A program made the translations under genes and the position numbers. A stretch of 64,000 nt of DNA, from the NCBI GenBank assembly GCA_019634575.1, contig JAHCAY010000001.1:3038001-3102000 (forward strand), given 5' to 3'. Position 1 is the first letter of the stretch. Every line of letters begins with the position of its first letter. The notes under the pieces were generated by a model. The model searched no databases. It saw nothing but the letters and a program-made list of their open reading frames with translations, and was not told the origin of the DNA. Below are positions 33,256 to 42,807 of the stretch, piece after piece. This stretch comes from Candidatus Didemnitutus sp. Its GTDB lineage: Bacteria > Verrucomicrobiota > Verrucomicrobiia > Opitutales > Opitutaceae.

Positions 33256-35484
33256 ATGAACTCTTCGGCCGCTCACCCCCTGCGCTGCGCCCCACTCGTC
33301 GCCGGTCTCCTCCTTTGCCCCTCGCTCCTGCTCGCGCAGACGGCAACGTCGTCCGCCGCGACCGGCGGCGATTCTGAAAACGTCGTCCACCTCGACGCCT
33401 ACAAGGTCACCACGACGCTCGGCCGCTACACCGACGCCACCACGACCGGCGCGATGAAGATGCCCGTCGCGCAAGTCGACTTGCCCTTCAGCGTGCAGGT
33501 GCTCAACCGCGCCTTCCTCGACGACGTGCGCTCCTCGCGGCTCGAAGACGCGTTCGGCTACGTCGTCGGCCTGAACAAGCAGGGCACGAACGCCAACGCC
33601 TTCACGCTGCGCGGCTTTTCCGCCGCCGGCTCCAATCTGCAAAGCATCCAGGTCGACGGCCTGCCGGGTCCGCCGTCGCGCTTCGCCTCGCCGCCGACCG
33701 TCAACGTCGAACGCCTCGAAGTGATCAAGGGCCCGACCTCCGTCCTCTACGGCCAGGCCAACCCCGGCGGCCTGCTCAATATCGTCACGAAGAGCCCGCT
33801 CGCCCGCGCCCAGACGTCGCTCTCGGTTTTCGCCAGCACCTACTCCGGCAACACCAGCAGCCTCGGCGACTCCAACAGCCTCACGACCTCTTTCGACTCC
33901 ACCGGCCCGATCGACCAAGCCGGCAAGTGGCTCTATCGCATCGTTGCCAGCTACGAGGACAAGACCTCGTTCCGCGACTACGCGATGGAGCGCAACAAAT
34001 ACCTCTACCCGTCGCTCACCTATCGCTGGAACAAGGACACGTTCGTCACCCTGAAAACCGAATACGTCCGCGAGGACCGCCACGCGGACGACGGCCTCGC
34101 CGTCCCGTTCCTGAACCTCGCGCTGCTCCCGCCGATCAACGTCACCTACCAAGCGCCCGACGCCCGCGACACCGATTACGGTGAGTCCGCGAGCCTCAGT
34201 TTCCAGACACGCGTGCTCGACACATGGACGGTGCGCGCGGCGTATCGCACGACCTATCACACCGATTCCCGTCTCGCGCTCGAGACCGCCCAAGGCGCCA
34301 TCGTCAGCAATACCACCAACTACCGCCTCTCGACCATCCGCCCGCGCTACCGCGTTCAGCTGAACACCAAACGCTACAACTTCGTCGACGCGAACGCCGT
34401 CGGCGAGTTCGTCACCGGCAAGGTCAAGCACACGGTCATTCTCGGCGCGAACGGCGGACACGAGTTCCTCGACACCAATCGCAAGGCTTTCGGCCCGCAG
34501 GTCACGCCCGTTAACCTCTACGTCTCCGTTCCCGACGCGCCGGGCAACTACGCGCTCACGCCCTCCGGCCTGCAGGATCGCCGCACGCAATTCTGGAACT
34601 ACGGCCTCTACGCCTCCGACGTGATGAAGCTCGGCGAGCGCTTCGACGCCTCGATCGGCTGGCGCTGGGACAAACAGGATTCCTACCAGCTCGACGTGAT
34701 TCCCCACAAGGGCCTCAAACCCTCCGAGTCGAAGAGCCTGCCCTCGCTCGGCCTCGTGTTTCATCCCACCACCGAGTGGTCCGTTTACGGCAGCTATTGC
34801 GAGGGTTTCAAGCCGCAGTCGCCGGGCAACGTCGACCTCAACGACAACCCCAGCTTCCCGCCCGAGAGCTCCAATCAAGTCGAAGCCGGCGTGAAACTCG
34901 AACTCCCCGCGCGGGGCCTCACCGCGTCGGTCGCGCTCTACGACATCAAGAAGAAGAACGTCCTCACCACCACCGGCACCACGTCGCCCTCCGGCAACTC
35001 CATCGCGAACCTCTCCGGCCTGCAGGAAAGCCGCGGCGTCGAACTTTCCGCCGCCTGGCTGCCGAAGCCCTATTGGCAAATCCAAGTCGGCTACACCTAC
35101 ATCGACGCCACGGTCAAAACTTCGACCACCGCGGCGCTTGTCGGCGCGCTGCTCGACAACACGCCGCATCACGGCGCGAGCTTCTGGACGCGCTACAACA
35201 TTCCCGACGGTCGTCTCAAGGGCCTCGGCTTCGGTCTCGGCGGCGTCTATGCCGGCCAGCGCCAGGCCGTCATCACCAACGTCGCGACCTCGCGCCTCGA
35301 GCTGCCGAGCTACGCGCGCATCGACGCCGGCCTCTACTACCGCACGAAGCACTTCGACTACGCACTGAACGTCGGCAACGTGCTCGACCGCTCCTACATC
35401 GCCGGCGCGCTCCCGGGCGACGCCACGCGCCTCAACCCCGGCGAGCCGCGCAAGATCACCTTCAGCGCCCGCTACATTTTCTGA
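33256..35484 (+). CDS. TonB-dependent siderophore receptor
   Basis: An outer-membrane iron-chelate receptor of 742 residues. I start at the ATG at 33256 (MNSSAAHPLRCAPLVAGLLL), which begins a signal peptide ending near LLAQT; the longer frame upstream overlaps the tRNA region. The plug domain has the siderophore-type blocks PFSVQVLNRAFLDD, NAFTLRGFSAAG, VNVERLEVIKGPTSVLYGQA and NPGGLLNIVTKSPLA. The barrel ends in ITFSARYIF. An N-terminal motif VVHLDAYKVT stands where other receptors here have LSPFVV. The next gene encodes a PepSY membrane protein that often accompanies such receptors. Ferric citrate as ligand is only a guess from the two carboxylate symporters downstream. Confidence 0.9.
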   Translation: MNSSAAHPLRCAPLVAGLLLCPSLLLAQTATSSAATGGDSENVVHLDAYKVTTTLGRYTDATTTGAMKMPVAQVDLPFSVQVLNRAFLDDVRSSRLEDAFGYVVGLNKQGTNANAFTLRGFSAAGSNLQSIQVDGLPGPPSRFASPPTVNVERLEVIKGPTSVLYGQANPGGLLNIVTKSPLARAQTSLSVFASTYSGNTSSLGDSNSLTTSFDSTGPIDQAGKWLYRIVASYEDKTSFRDYAMERNKYLYPSLTYRWNKDTFVTLKTEYVREDRHADDGLAVPFLNLALLPPINVTYQAPDARDTDYGESASLSFQTRVLDTWTVRAAYRTTYHTDSRLALETAQGAIVSNTTNYRLSTIRPRYRVQLNTKRYNFVDANAVGEFVTGKVKHTVILGANGGHEFLDTNRKAFGPQVTPVNLYVSVPDAPGNYALTPSGLQDRRTQFWNYGLYASDVMKLGERFDASIGWRWDKQDSYQLDVIPHKGLKPSESKSLPSLGLVFHPTTEWSVYGSYCEGFKPQSPGNVDLNDNPSFPPESSNQVEAGVKLELPARGLTASVALYDIKKKNVLTTTGTTSPSGNSIANLSGLQESRGVELSAAWLPKPYWQIQVGYTYIDATVKTSTTAALVGALLDNTPHHGASFWTRYNIPDGRLKGLGFGLGGVYAGQRQAVITNVATSRLELPSYARIDAGLYYRTKHFDYALNVGNVLDRSYIAGALPGDATRLNPGEPRKITFSARYIF

Positions 35485-35545
35485 GCCCGCCGGCCGCTCC
35501 CCGCTGCGCCCCGCATCCGCGCCAACCTCTCCGCCACTTCTCCGC

Positions 35546-36700
35546 ATGACTCCCGCCGCGCGCAAATGGTTTTTGAACTTCCACCTGTGGGCGGGTCTCG
35601 GACTCGGGGCGCTGCTGCTCGTCGTTTCGCTCACGGGCGCGCTGCTGGTTTTTCGCAGCAACCTTGAACGCCGCCTCGATCCCCAACGCTGGATCGTCGT
35701 TCCCGGCACAGCGCGCCTGGCGCCGGAGGAACTCGTCGCGCGCGCCGTCGCCGCGCACCCGACCGGCGAGCTCGAGAGCCTGCGCTATTTCGGCGACGCC
35801 ACGGCGCCGTTCCTCGTCTATTTTTCCAACAAGGACTACGTGCACCTGAATCCCTACACCGGCGAAGTGCTCGGCGTCCGCGCGCGCTACGGCGAAGGTT
35901 TCGGGTGGATCGAGGGCCTGCACAAATATTTCCAGATCGCGCCATCCTCCATCGGAGAAACGATCAGCGGCTACAATGCACTCGCCTTCGTGCTCATCGT
36001 CGCCACCGGCGTCGTGCTCTGGTGGCCGGCCACGCGACGCGCGCTCGTCGCCGGACTCACGTTGAACTGGAAGCTCACCGGCCGCCCGTGGAATCTCAGC
36101 CTGCACAAGACGGTCGGCATCTACGCCGCGCTCGTGCTGGCCGTCCTCGCGCTCACCGGATCGCCGATCTCCCTCGATTGGCTGAAGAACGCGCTCTATC
36201 CGCTCACCGGGTCCACGAAAGCCGCGCCGCCGCTGGCGCGCACGCCCGGCGCGAAGTCGTTCGTCGGCTTCAACCGCATCGCTGCCGCCATGGCGGAACA
36301 TTTTCCCACCGCGCGTGAGACCTATCTTCCGCTGCCGAAAAAGGGGGGCGTCGTCTCCGCCTACAGCATTGAAGCCGGCGCTGCGCATCCCAACGCCCGC
36401 TCCTACGCCTACTGGGACGGCGCGAGCGGGGCGCTGTTGCGCGCACAGCCTTATGCGACCGCGCCGACCGGGCTGCGCGTCTACTATTTCATGATGTCGC
36501 TCCACACGGGCGTGTGGGGTGGGCCGGCAATGCAACTCGTGCTGCTGCTCGGCGCGCTGTCCGTGTCGCTGCTCACCTATACCGGCGTCGCGAGCTGGTT
36601 GCGCCGGCGGGCGAATCGGACCGCGGCGGGTGTCGTTCGCGCCAATCCCGCCGTCGCTGTGTCGCGCGCGGCTCTTCCGGAGGCTCCGCGTGTCCACTGA
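35546..36700 (+). CDS. PepSY-associated transmembrane protein (siderophore reduction/uptake partner)
   Basis: A 384-residue inner-membrane protein of the PepSY-TM family. These proteins accompany TonB siderophore receptors and some are thought to reduce ferric siderophores in the periplasm. Membrane segments: about 15-36 (GLGLGALLLVVSLTGALLVF), 142-160 (ALAFVLIVATGVVLWWP), 190-207 (GIYAALVLAVLALTG) and 325-348 (MQLVLLLGALSVSLLTYTG). PepSY-like stretches lie between (LNPYTGEVLGVRARYGEGFG, IEGLHKYF). Histidines in LHKYF, SLHKTVG and SLHTGVWG could hold haem. The gene lies 61 bp after the receptor, and its stop overlaps the start of the next gene. Confidence 0.85.
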   Translation: MTPAARKWFLNFHLWAGLGLGALLLVVSLTGALLVFRSNLERRLDPQRWIVVPGTARLAPEELVARAVAAHPTGELESLRYFGDATAPFLVYFSNKDYVHLNPYTGEVLGVRARYGEGFGWIEGLHKYFQIAPSSIGETISGYNALAFVLIVATGVVLWWPATRRALVAGLTLNWKLTGRPWNLSLHKTVGIYAALVLAVLALTGSPISLDWLKNALYPLTGSTKAAPPLARTPGAKSFVGFNRIAAAMAEHFPTARETYLPLPKKGGVVSAYSIEAGAAHPNARSYAYWDGASGALLRAQPYATAPTGLRVYYFMMSLHTGVWGGPAMQLVLLLGALSVSLLTYTGVASWLRRRANRTAAGVVRANPAVAVSRAALPEAPRVH

Positions 36701-38066
36701 ACCCGCCACACTGCCGCCCGCCGCCGACGGTGTCGCGCCGGCGAAGCCTGCGAATCCACCGGCGCGCGAGTCGTTCTGGCCGCATGGTTGGTGGCGTTGG
36801 ATGGAGCGGCGGGTCGGCGTCGTTCCGCTGCCGGTGCTCGTGGCGCTGATCGGCATCGTCGGGTATTTCGTATGGCTCGGCAAAGTGCCGGCCGAGATGT
36901 GCATGATGATCGCCGTGATCGGCGTCGGTGGATTTCTCTGCGCCGAGGTCGGCAAGCACCTGCCGCTGCTCAAGCACATCGGCGGCGCGGCGATCTGCGC
37001 GACCTTCGTGCCGTCGGCGCTGGCGTTCTACGGCATCCTGCCCGACACGATCATGCAGCCGGTGGCGGACTTCACCAAGTCCTCGCAATTCCTCTACGTG
37101 TTCATCACCGCGGTGATCGTCGGGAGCATTCTCGGCATGGATCGGCGCGTGTTGATCCGGGGCTTTGTGAAGATCTTCGTGCCGCTCGCGGCCGGGTCGC
37201 TCGCGGCGCTGATCGTCGGCACGGCGGTCGGCACGGCGCTCGGGCTCGGCGCGCGGCACACGCTGCTGTTTGTGGTCGTGCCGATCATGGCGGGCGGAGT
37301 GGGCGAGGGCGCGATCCCGCTCTCGACGGGTTACGCGGAGTTGCTGCATGTCGACCAAGGCGAGTTGTTCGCCCAGATCCTGCCGCCCGTGATGTTCGGC
37401 AGCCTGACCGCCGTGGTGTTCTCGGGGCTGTTGAATTTCCTTGGGAAGAAATTCCCGCACCTCACCGGCGAGGGTCGCTTGCAACCCGGCGAACAGGACG
37501 ACCTGAAGGCCGGCGAACACGAGGTGCCGGACCACATGGACATCGACCACATCGCCGCTGCCGGCATGTTCGCGGTCACGCTCTATCTCGCGGGCTTGAT
37601 GGGCAAGGAGCTCTTCGGTTTTCCGGCGCCAGTCACGATGCTGTTCCTCGCGGTGGCGGCGAAGCTCGCCTTCGTCGTGCCGCCGCGCACGCAGGCCGGC
37701 GCCTACGTCGTGTATCGCTTCTTCCGCATCGCCGTCACCTATCCGCTGCTCTTCGCCATCGGCGGCGTGATGACGCCGTGGGACAAGCTCATCGCCGCGT
37801 TCCATTGGGCGAACCTCGTCACGATCGTCGCCACCGTCGCGACGCTGATGACGACCGGGTGGATCGTCGGGCGCTGGGTGAAGCTCTACCCGCTCGAAGC
37901 CGCGATCGTGAACGCCTGCCACAGCGGGCAGGGCGGCACGGGCGATGTCGCGATCCTCACGGCGGCGAACCGCATGCAGCTGATGCCGTTCGCGCAGATC
38001 GCGACCCGCATCGGCGGCGCGCTCACCGTGACGCTCACGCTGCTCGCGCTCCGCGCGTTGAGCTGA
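36690..38066 (+). CDS. 2-hydroxycarboxylate (CitS-type) sodium symporter
   Basis: A secondary transporter of the 2HCT family, which moves citrate, malate or lactate with Na+ or H+. I start at the GTG at 36690 (VSTEPATLPPAADG), which overlaps the PepSY stop by 11 bases and would couple translation; the ATG at 36801 is an alternative. The 458-residue form has about 11 membrane segments. The two re-entrant-loop motifs are visible: VVPIMAGGVGEGAIPLS and NACHSGQGGTGDVAIL, both with GGxG. The family usually lies near citrate or malate metabolism; here it follows an iron-siderophore receptor pair, which suggests use of citrate released from ferric citrate. That link is inferred. Confidence 0.87.
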   Translation: MSTEPATLPPAADGVAPAKPANPPARESFWPHGWWRWMERRVGVVPLPVLVALIGIVGYFVWLGKVPAEMCMMIAVIGVGGFLCAEVGKHLPLLKHIGGAAICATFVPSALAFYGILPDTIMQPVADFTKSSQFLYVFITAVIVGSILGMDRRVLIRGFVKIFVPLAAGSLAALIVGTAVGTALGLGARHTLLFVVVPIMAGGVGEGAIPLSTGYAELLHVDQGELFAQILPPVMFGSLTAVVFSGLLNFLGKKFPHLTGEGRLQPGEQDDLKAGEHEVPDHMDIDHIAAAGMFAVTLYLAGLMGKELFGFPAPVTMLFLAVAAKLAFVVPPRTQAGAYVVYRFFRIAVTYPLLFAIGGVMTPWDKLIAAFHWANLVTIVATVATLMTTGWIVGRWVKLYPLEAAIVNACHSGQGGTGDVAILTAANRMQLMPFAQIATRIGGALTVTLTLLALRALS

Positions 38067-38134
38067 GCGCAACTCCCTTGCCTCCGCGCGAGGCGTCTCG
38101 CAGCGTCGGATCCGCGGTGACCACCCCTCAGCCG

Positions 38135-39547
38135 ATGAAACTTTCCGCCGCGACGACGCTGCGTCGCTGGGCGCTCGTGCTGGCGCCGGGATTCGCGCTG
38201 TATTTCGCGCCGCTCGGGCCGTTCACCGATCCGCAACGGCATCTGCTGGCGATTTTCGCGGCGACGATCCTGGCGCTCGTCGTGCGCCCCGTGGAGATGG
38301 GCGTCAGCGTCTTTCTCGCCACGGTGCTCCTGATTCTCACCGGCACGCTCGAAGCGGAGACGGCGCTGGCGGCCTTCGGCAACACGACGGTGTGGCTCAT
38401 CTTCGCGGCGTTCCTCTTTGCGCGGGCGATTCACACCACGCGGCTCGGGGCGCGTATCGCGTATTTTTTCATCAGCTGGTTCGGCCGCACCTCGCTCACG
38501 CTCGGTTACTCGGTGGCGATCTCCGACCTCGTGCTGGCGCCGGTCGTGCCCTCGGACACGGCGCGCGGCGGCGGCATCATCGCGCCGATTGTGCGCAGCT
38601 TGGCCGAGGCACTCGATTCGCGACCGGGCCCGACGGCGAATCGCATCGGCGCCTACCTGACGCTCGTCGGCTTTCATTGCACCTACACGGCCTCGGCGAT
38701 GTTCCTCACTGGCATGGCGGCGAACCCGCTGATCGCGCGCCTCGCGAAGACGACTGCGGGGGTCGACATGACGTGGGGACGCTGGGCGCTCGCGGCGTCG
38801 TTGCCGGGGCTGTGTTCGTTCGCGTTGATCCCGTGGTTACTGCACGAACTCAGTCCGCCCGATCTGCGCGAGACGGAGCATGCGCGCACGCATGCGCGGG
38901 CAAAATTGCACGATCTCGGCCCGATGAGTCGGGGCGAACGCGTGCTCGTCGGCATCATGCTGCTCGTGCTCGGTGCGTGGGTCACGGCACCATGGCACGG
39001 TCTCGGCAACACCACCGTGGCGCTCGCCGGCGTGAGCCTGGTTTTGCTTTGCCGTGTGGTGACGTGGGACGAGTTGCTGGGTGACAAGACCGCGTGGGAT
39101 GCCCTCATCTGGTTCGCGCCGCTGCTGATGATGGCGGAGCAGCTCCAGCAACAAGGCGTGATCCGCCTGCTCTCCGCCGAGGTGTTCGCGCACCTGCACG
39201 GCTGGCCGTGGGCGATGGCGCTCGGCGCGCTGGTTGTGACCTACCTCTATGCGCACTACACTTTCGCGAGCATGACGGCGCACGTGTCGGCGTTGTATCC
39301 GGGATTTCTCGGCGCGGCGCTCGCGGCGGGCGTGCCGCCGGCGCTGGCGGTGTGGCCGTTGGCGTTTTTCTCCAATTTGAACGCCGGTATCACGCACTAT
39401 GGCACGGGCTCCGCGCCGGTGTATTTCGGCGCGGGCTACGTGCGCCAGGGCCATTGGTGGCTGCTCGGCTTCATCGTTTCGCTCGCGAACCTCGGCATCT
39501 GGCTCGGCGTCGGGCTGCCGTGGTGGCGGACGATCGGGCTGTGGTGA
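38135..39547 (+). CDS. DASS-family sodium/di- or tricarboxylate symporter
   Basis: A 470-residue divalent-anion:sodium symporter, related to bacterial 2-oxoglutarate/malate or citrate translocators. The ATG at 38135 (MKLSAATTLRRWALVL) is the natural start; the open frame extends far upstream only as read-through. About 12-14 membrane segments. Family blocks: APVVPSDTARGGGIIAPIV near residue 140 and FFSNLNAGITHYGTGSAPVY near the C-terminus, plus GNTTVWLIFAAFLFARAIH. It follows the 2HCT gene by 68 bp on the same strand, so two unrelated carboxylate carriers are paired. The stop lies 2 bp from the convergent histidine kinase stop. The substrate is unknown. Confidence 0.85.
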   Translation: MKLSAATTLRRWALVLAPGFALYFAPLGPFTDPQRHLLAIFAATILALVVRPVEMGVSVFLATVLLILTGTLEAETALAAFGNTTVWLIFAAFLFARAIHTTRLGARIAYFFISWFGRTSLTLGYSVAISDLVLAPVVPSDTARGGGIIAPIVRSLAEALDSRPGPTANRIGAYLTLVGFHCTYTASAMFLTGMAANPLIARLAKTTAGVDMTWGRWALAASLPGLCSFALIPWLLHELSPPDLRETEHARTHARAKLHDLGPMSRGERVLVGIMLLVLGAWVTAPWHGLGNTTVALAGVSLVLLCRVVTWDELLGDKTAWDALIWFAPLLMMAEQLQQQGVIRLLSAEVFAHLHGWPWAMALGALVVTYLYAHYTFASMTAHVSALYPGFLGAALAAGVPPALAVWPLAFFSNLNAGITHYGTGSAPVYFGAGYVRQGHWWLLGFIVSLANLGIWLGVGLPWWRTIGLW

Positions 39548-39549
39548 AA

Positions 39550-40947
39550 TCAGGCTCCCGCCCGCGCGCCGTCGCCCACGCGGCGCTCGAGCACGGGCAG
39601 CTCGAAGACGATGCGCAAGCCGCGGCCGCTTGCGCCGGCCTCGGCGCGGATCGTGCCGCCGTGCAGGCCGACGATGCTGCGGGAAATGGCCTGGCCGAGT
39701 CCGCTGCCTTTCGCGGCGGCGGGTTTCTCGTCGGTCTCGAGCCGCACAAACCGGTCGAAAATCCGTTCGCGTTGTTCCGGCGCCACGCCCGGCCCCTCGT
39801 CCTCGAGCGCGACGCGCCACGATTCGACGGTGAAGTCCGAGACCAGCTGGATCGAGCCGCCCGTAGGCGAGACGTTGAGTGCGTTCTGCACCAGGTTGAA
39901 CAACACTTGGCGCAGCCAGCTGGGGTCGAACTCCACGAGTCCGTCGCCTTCGAGTTGGAGGGCGAAATCCACACCGCGGTGCTCCGCGAGGACGCGGGCA
40001 TCCTGCGCGAACGATTGCAGGAACGCCCGCGGATCCTCGCGCCGGAAATCGAGGCGCACGGCGCGCGCCTCGGCGCGGGAAAGGAAGAGAAGTTCCTCGA
40101 TGATCTTGTTCAGCCGCGCGATCTCCTCGAGTTGCACCTGCACGGCCTCCTCCTGTGCGGGAGTGAGTCCGCCTTCGACGAGGAGTTTCTCCGCCTGGAG
40201 GCGCACGAGCGAGAGCGGTGTCTTCAGTTCGTGCGACGCCTCGGCGGTGAAGCGGCGGATCTGATTGAACGAGATTTCGAGGCGGTCGAACATCTCGTTG
40301 AGCAGGCGGGCGAGGTTCGAGATTTCATCCTGCACCTCGCCCACGGGGATCCGCTCGCTGAGATTGTCGGAGCGGATGCGGTGAGCGGTCTCCTGGATGG
40401 CGCGCACCGGACTGAGGGCCGCGCGGCTGAGCACGAGACCGGTGATGAGACTGAGCACGAGCATCAGGCACACGAGGATGAGGCTGATCTCGGCGTAGCC
40501 GTTCATGACTTGGCGCACCTGATCCGCCGAGGTCGCGACGAGGATGTCCATCGGCCCGAGGAAGAACTCGCCGATGCGCACGGCGCCCAAGCCTTCGAGA
40601 TTTCCGGCGAACTCGTGTTCGCCCGGCACGTCCTGCAACCGCCGCGGCCCGAGATTGGGCGAGGCGAAGAGCAGGCTTTTGTCCTTCGCGTGGATCTCGA
40701 CGTAGAACAGCACCGACGCCAGCTCCGCGACCCCACGCATGCGCTCCTCGACTTCCGCACGGCTGAGTTTGGCGTAGTCGGGCCCGAGGCTGGATTTGAT
40801 CTGCTCGAACTCGGCACGGTTGAGCGTGTCGAGGCCGCGCACGAGATGCTGTTGCAGCAGGTAGTAGCCGGCGACGAAGAGCAGCACCAGCGTGGCGGTC
40901 GAGACGCTGGCATACCACAGGGCCAGCCGCGCGCCGATGGATCTCAT
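39550..40947 (-). CDS. Sensor histidine kinase (EnvZ/QseC-like class)
   Basis: A 465-residue membrane sensor kinase. Membrane segments at about 9-31 and 152-174 enclose a periplasmic domain of about 120 residues. HAMP follows at about 175-225, the dimerisation domain has EASHELKTPLS (phospho-accepting H239), and the ATPase has NLVQNALN (N355), EDEGPGV, and GSGLGQAISRS. It overlaps the stop of the OmpR-type gene by 4 bases (ATGA), so the pair is translationally coupled. Its convergent neighbour is the DASS symporter, and the periplasmic domain might sense carboxylates or metal, but no sequence proof exists. Confidence 0.92.
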   Translation of the reverse strand: MRSIGARLALWYASVSTATLVLLFVAGYYLLQQHLVRGLDTLNRAEFEQIKSSLGPDYAKLSRAEVEERMRGVAELASVLFYVEIHAKDKSLLFASPNLGPRRLQDVPGEHEFAGNLEGLGAVRIGEFFLGPMDILVATSADQVRQVMNGYAEISLILVCLMLVLSLITGLVLSRAALSPVRAIQETAHRIRSDNLSERIPVGEVQDEISNLARLLNEMFDRLEISFNQIRRFTAEASHELKTPLSLVRLQAEKLLVEGGLTPAQEEAVQVQLEEIARLNKIIEELLFLSRAEARAVRLDFRREDPRAFLQSFAQDARVLAEHRGVDFALQLEGDGLVEFDPSWLRQVLFNLVQNALNVSPTGGSIQLVSDFTVESWRVALEDEGPGVAPEQRERIFDRFVRLETDEKPAAAKGSGLGQAISRSIVGLHGGTIRAEAGASGRGLRIVFELPVLERRVGDGARAGA

Positions 40948-41612
40948 GGCAACAACTGGTAACCGACGCCGCGCACGGTCTTGAACAGCGGCCGCGCGGG
41001 CTCCGTGTCGAACTTCGCGCGCAGCTTGCTCATGTAGACGTCGAGCAGGTTGCCATCCATGTCGTAGTGCGCCTCCCAGATTTTTTCCGCGATGAGCGTG
41101 CGCGGCAGGAGGCGCCCGGCGTTTTGCAGGAACACCTCGAGCAGCGCGAACTCGCGACTGGTCAGCTCGACCGGCCGGCCGTCGAGGGTCACGGTGCGCG
41201 CGAGCAAATCCATCCGCACGCCGCGATGCTCGAGGACGGTTTCCTTCACCGCACTGTGCCGGCGCAGCAGCGAGCGCACTCGCGCGAGCAGTTCCTCGAG
41301 CGAAAACGGTTTCGCGAGGTAGTCGTCGGCGCCGACGTCGAGTCCCTTGATGCGGTCCTCCACGGCGTCGCGCGCGCTGAGAATGAGGACGGGCTCATTG
41401 AAGCCGCTGTGCCGCCATTCGCGCAGCAACTCGAGGCCGTCGCCGTCCGGCAGGCCGAGATCGAGGATGATGACATCGTAGCCGGTCTCGCACAGCGCGT
41501 CGCGCGCGGCCGCGCAACTCGCCACCCACGTCGCGGTATAGCTCCGCTCCACGAGACTCTTCCGGATGAATTGGCCGAGCCGCCGCTCGTCTTCGACGAT
41601 CAGGATTTTCAC
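40944..41612 (-). CDS. OmpR/PhoB-family response regulator
   Basis: A 222-residue response regulator. I start at the GTG at 41612 (VKILIVEDERRLG), the usual start for this family; the ORF extends 18 residues upstream to an ATG at 41666 without receiver homology. The receiver has the acidic pair EDE, phospho-acceptor D51 (IILDLGLPDGDG), the conserved SARD and KPF (K101). The winged-helix output domain has ELTSREFALLEVFLQNAGR and TVRGVGYQL. It is cotranscribed with the kinase through a 4-base overlap. Its own targets are not visible. Confidence 0.92.
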   Translation of the reverse strand: MKILIVEDERRLGQFIRKSLVERSYTATWVASCAAARDALCETGYDVIILDLGLPDGDGLELLREWRHSGFNEPVLILSARDAVEDRIKGLDVGADDYLAKPFSLEELLARVRSLLRRHSAVKETVLEHRGVRMDLLARTVTLDGRPVELTSREFALLEVFLQNAGRLLPRTLIAEKIWEAHYDMDGNLLDVYMSKLRAKFDTEPARPLFKTVRGVGYQLLP

Positions 41613-41759
41613 GGAGTGGGGTGACGGAAAAATGAAAACCCGCGGGGCGCGCGGTCGCGAGGGCAAACTCGATTAAGAATATTTCAGGTTCCGACCGCGC
41701 GGCCGCGGTCCGGCGACTCCGGCATTGCCCGGCGGCGGCGGGCGAACTTGAGTCGCGCG

Positions 41760-42200
41760 ATGCGCATCGCGGTCATCTCCGACACGCACGACCGATACCC
41801 CGCCGATCTCCCCGCCCGACTCGCGGCGGCGGACGAGATCTGGCACCTCGGCGATGTGTGCGAGCCGGAGGTGCTGGTGGAGTTCGAACAGCTCGGGAAG
41901 CCGCTGCACGTCGTGCTCGGCAACAACGAGGCGCACAATTTCTGGCCGCTGGAGCTGACGCTCGAACGCGCCGGCTGGCGTTTCTTTCTTACCCACATCC
42001 CGCCGCGCCGTGTGCCGCGTGGCACGCATTTCGTCCTGCACGGGCACACGCACGTGCCGCGCGACGAGACCGACGCCGCCGGCGTGCGCTGGCTGAATCC
42101 CGGCTGCATCTCCCGCCCGAATCGCGGCGCGCCGGCGAGTTTCGCGTGGCTCACCGTCGAGGCGGGCGCGCCGCCACAGTGGAAACTGATGCGCGTGTGA
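41760..42200 (+). CDS. YfcE/MJ0936-type metallophosphoesterase
   Basis: A 146-residue phosphodiesterase of the calcineurin superfamily. All metal-binding motifs are seen in order: ISDTHDR (D8, H10), HLGDVC, GNNEAHN, THIPP and HGHTHVP. It starts with ATG at 41760 (MRIAVISDTH). A TTG 12 bases upstream is possible. The stop overlaps a GTG that could start the next gene. Cytoplasmic, with an unknown substrate; members hydrolyse model phosphodiesters or cyclic nucleotides. Its neighbour is the GNAT acetyltransferase, on the same strand. The 92-bp gap upstream, between divergent genes, holds an AT-rich stretch at 41672-41690. Confidence 0.85.
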   Translation: MRIAVISDTHDRYPADLPARLAAADEIWHLGDVCEPEVLVEFEQLGKPLHVVLGNNEAHNFWPLELTLERAGWRFFLTHIPPRRVPRGTHFVLHGHTHVPRDETDAAGVRWLNPGCISRPNRGAPASFAWLTVEAGAPPQWKLMRV

Positions 42201-42235
42201 CGAAGGCGCTGGCGCGTTTCCTGCGAAGCGAGAGC

Positions 42236-42754
42236 ATGCAAATCGTCCGTTTCTCCGACACGCAGCTGCTCGCGCGTCTGCGTGAATTCGAAAATCTTCT
42301 CACCGACGCCGTCACCCACGGCGCGTCGATCGGCTTCATGCTGCCGCTGGGCGACGGCGAAGCGAAGGCCTACTGGCAAAGCGTCGCCAGCCAGCTGGCT
42401 GTCGGCAACAAGGTGCTCCTCGGTGCGCTCGGCGCCGACGGCACGTTGCTCGGCAGCGGGCAGATCGCCTTCGAATCGCGCCCGAACGGCCGGCATCGCG
42501 CGGAGATTCAGAAGCTTCTCGTGCTCCACGCGGCGCGCGGCCGCGGGATCGGCACGGCGCTGATGCGCGAGTTGGAAGCCGAGGGCGGGCGCGCGGGACG
42601 CACCTTGCTCTTCCTCGACACCAGCGTGGGCGCGAGCGGCGCGGTGCGTCTCTACGAGAAGCTCGGCTACACCCACTGCGGCGGCATTCCCGACTACGCG
42701 CGCGACCCCGACGGCACTTTCGCGACGAACGCAATCTTCTTTAAGCGAATTTAG
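42236..42754 (+). CDS. GNAT-family N-acetyltransferase
   Basis: A 172-residue acetyl-CoA-dependent acetyltransferase. The acetyl-CoA loop is clear: LLVLHAARGRGIGTALMREL (the RGRGIG motif near residue 104). LFLDTSVGASGAVRLYEKLG is the usual C-terminal half. The start could be the ATG at 42236 (MQIVRFSDTQLL) or a GTG at 42197 overlapping the preceding stop (13 residues longer). I prefer the ATG because GNAT homology normally begins there. It is probably cotranscribed with the metallophosphoesterase. The acceptor substrate is unknown. Confidence 0.85.
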   Translation: MQIVRFSDTQLLARLREFENLLTDAVTHGASIGFMLPLGDGEAKAYWQSVASQLAVGNKVLLGALGADGTLLGSGQIAFESRPNGRHRAEIQKLLVLHAARGRGIGTALMRELEAEGGRAGRTLLFLDTSVGASGAVRLYEKLGYTHCGGIPDYARDPDGTFATNAIFFKRI

Positions 42755-42807
42755 GAGCCGCGAGTTTTCGTTGGAAAACGCCGGCGTCCGAATTTAGCTG
42801 ACCGGTT

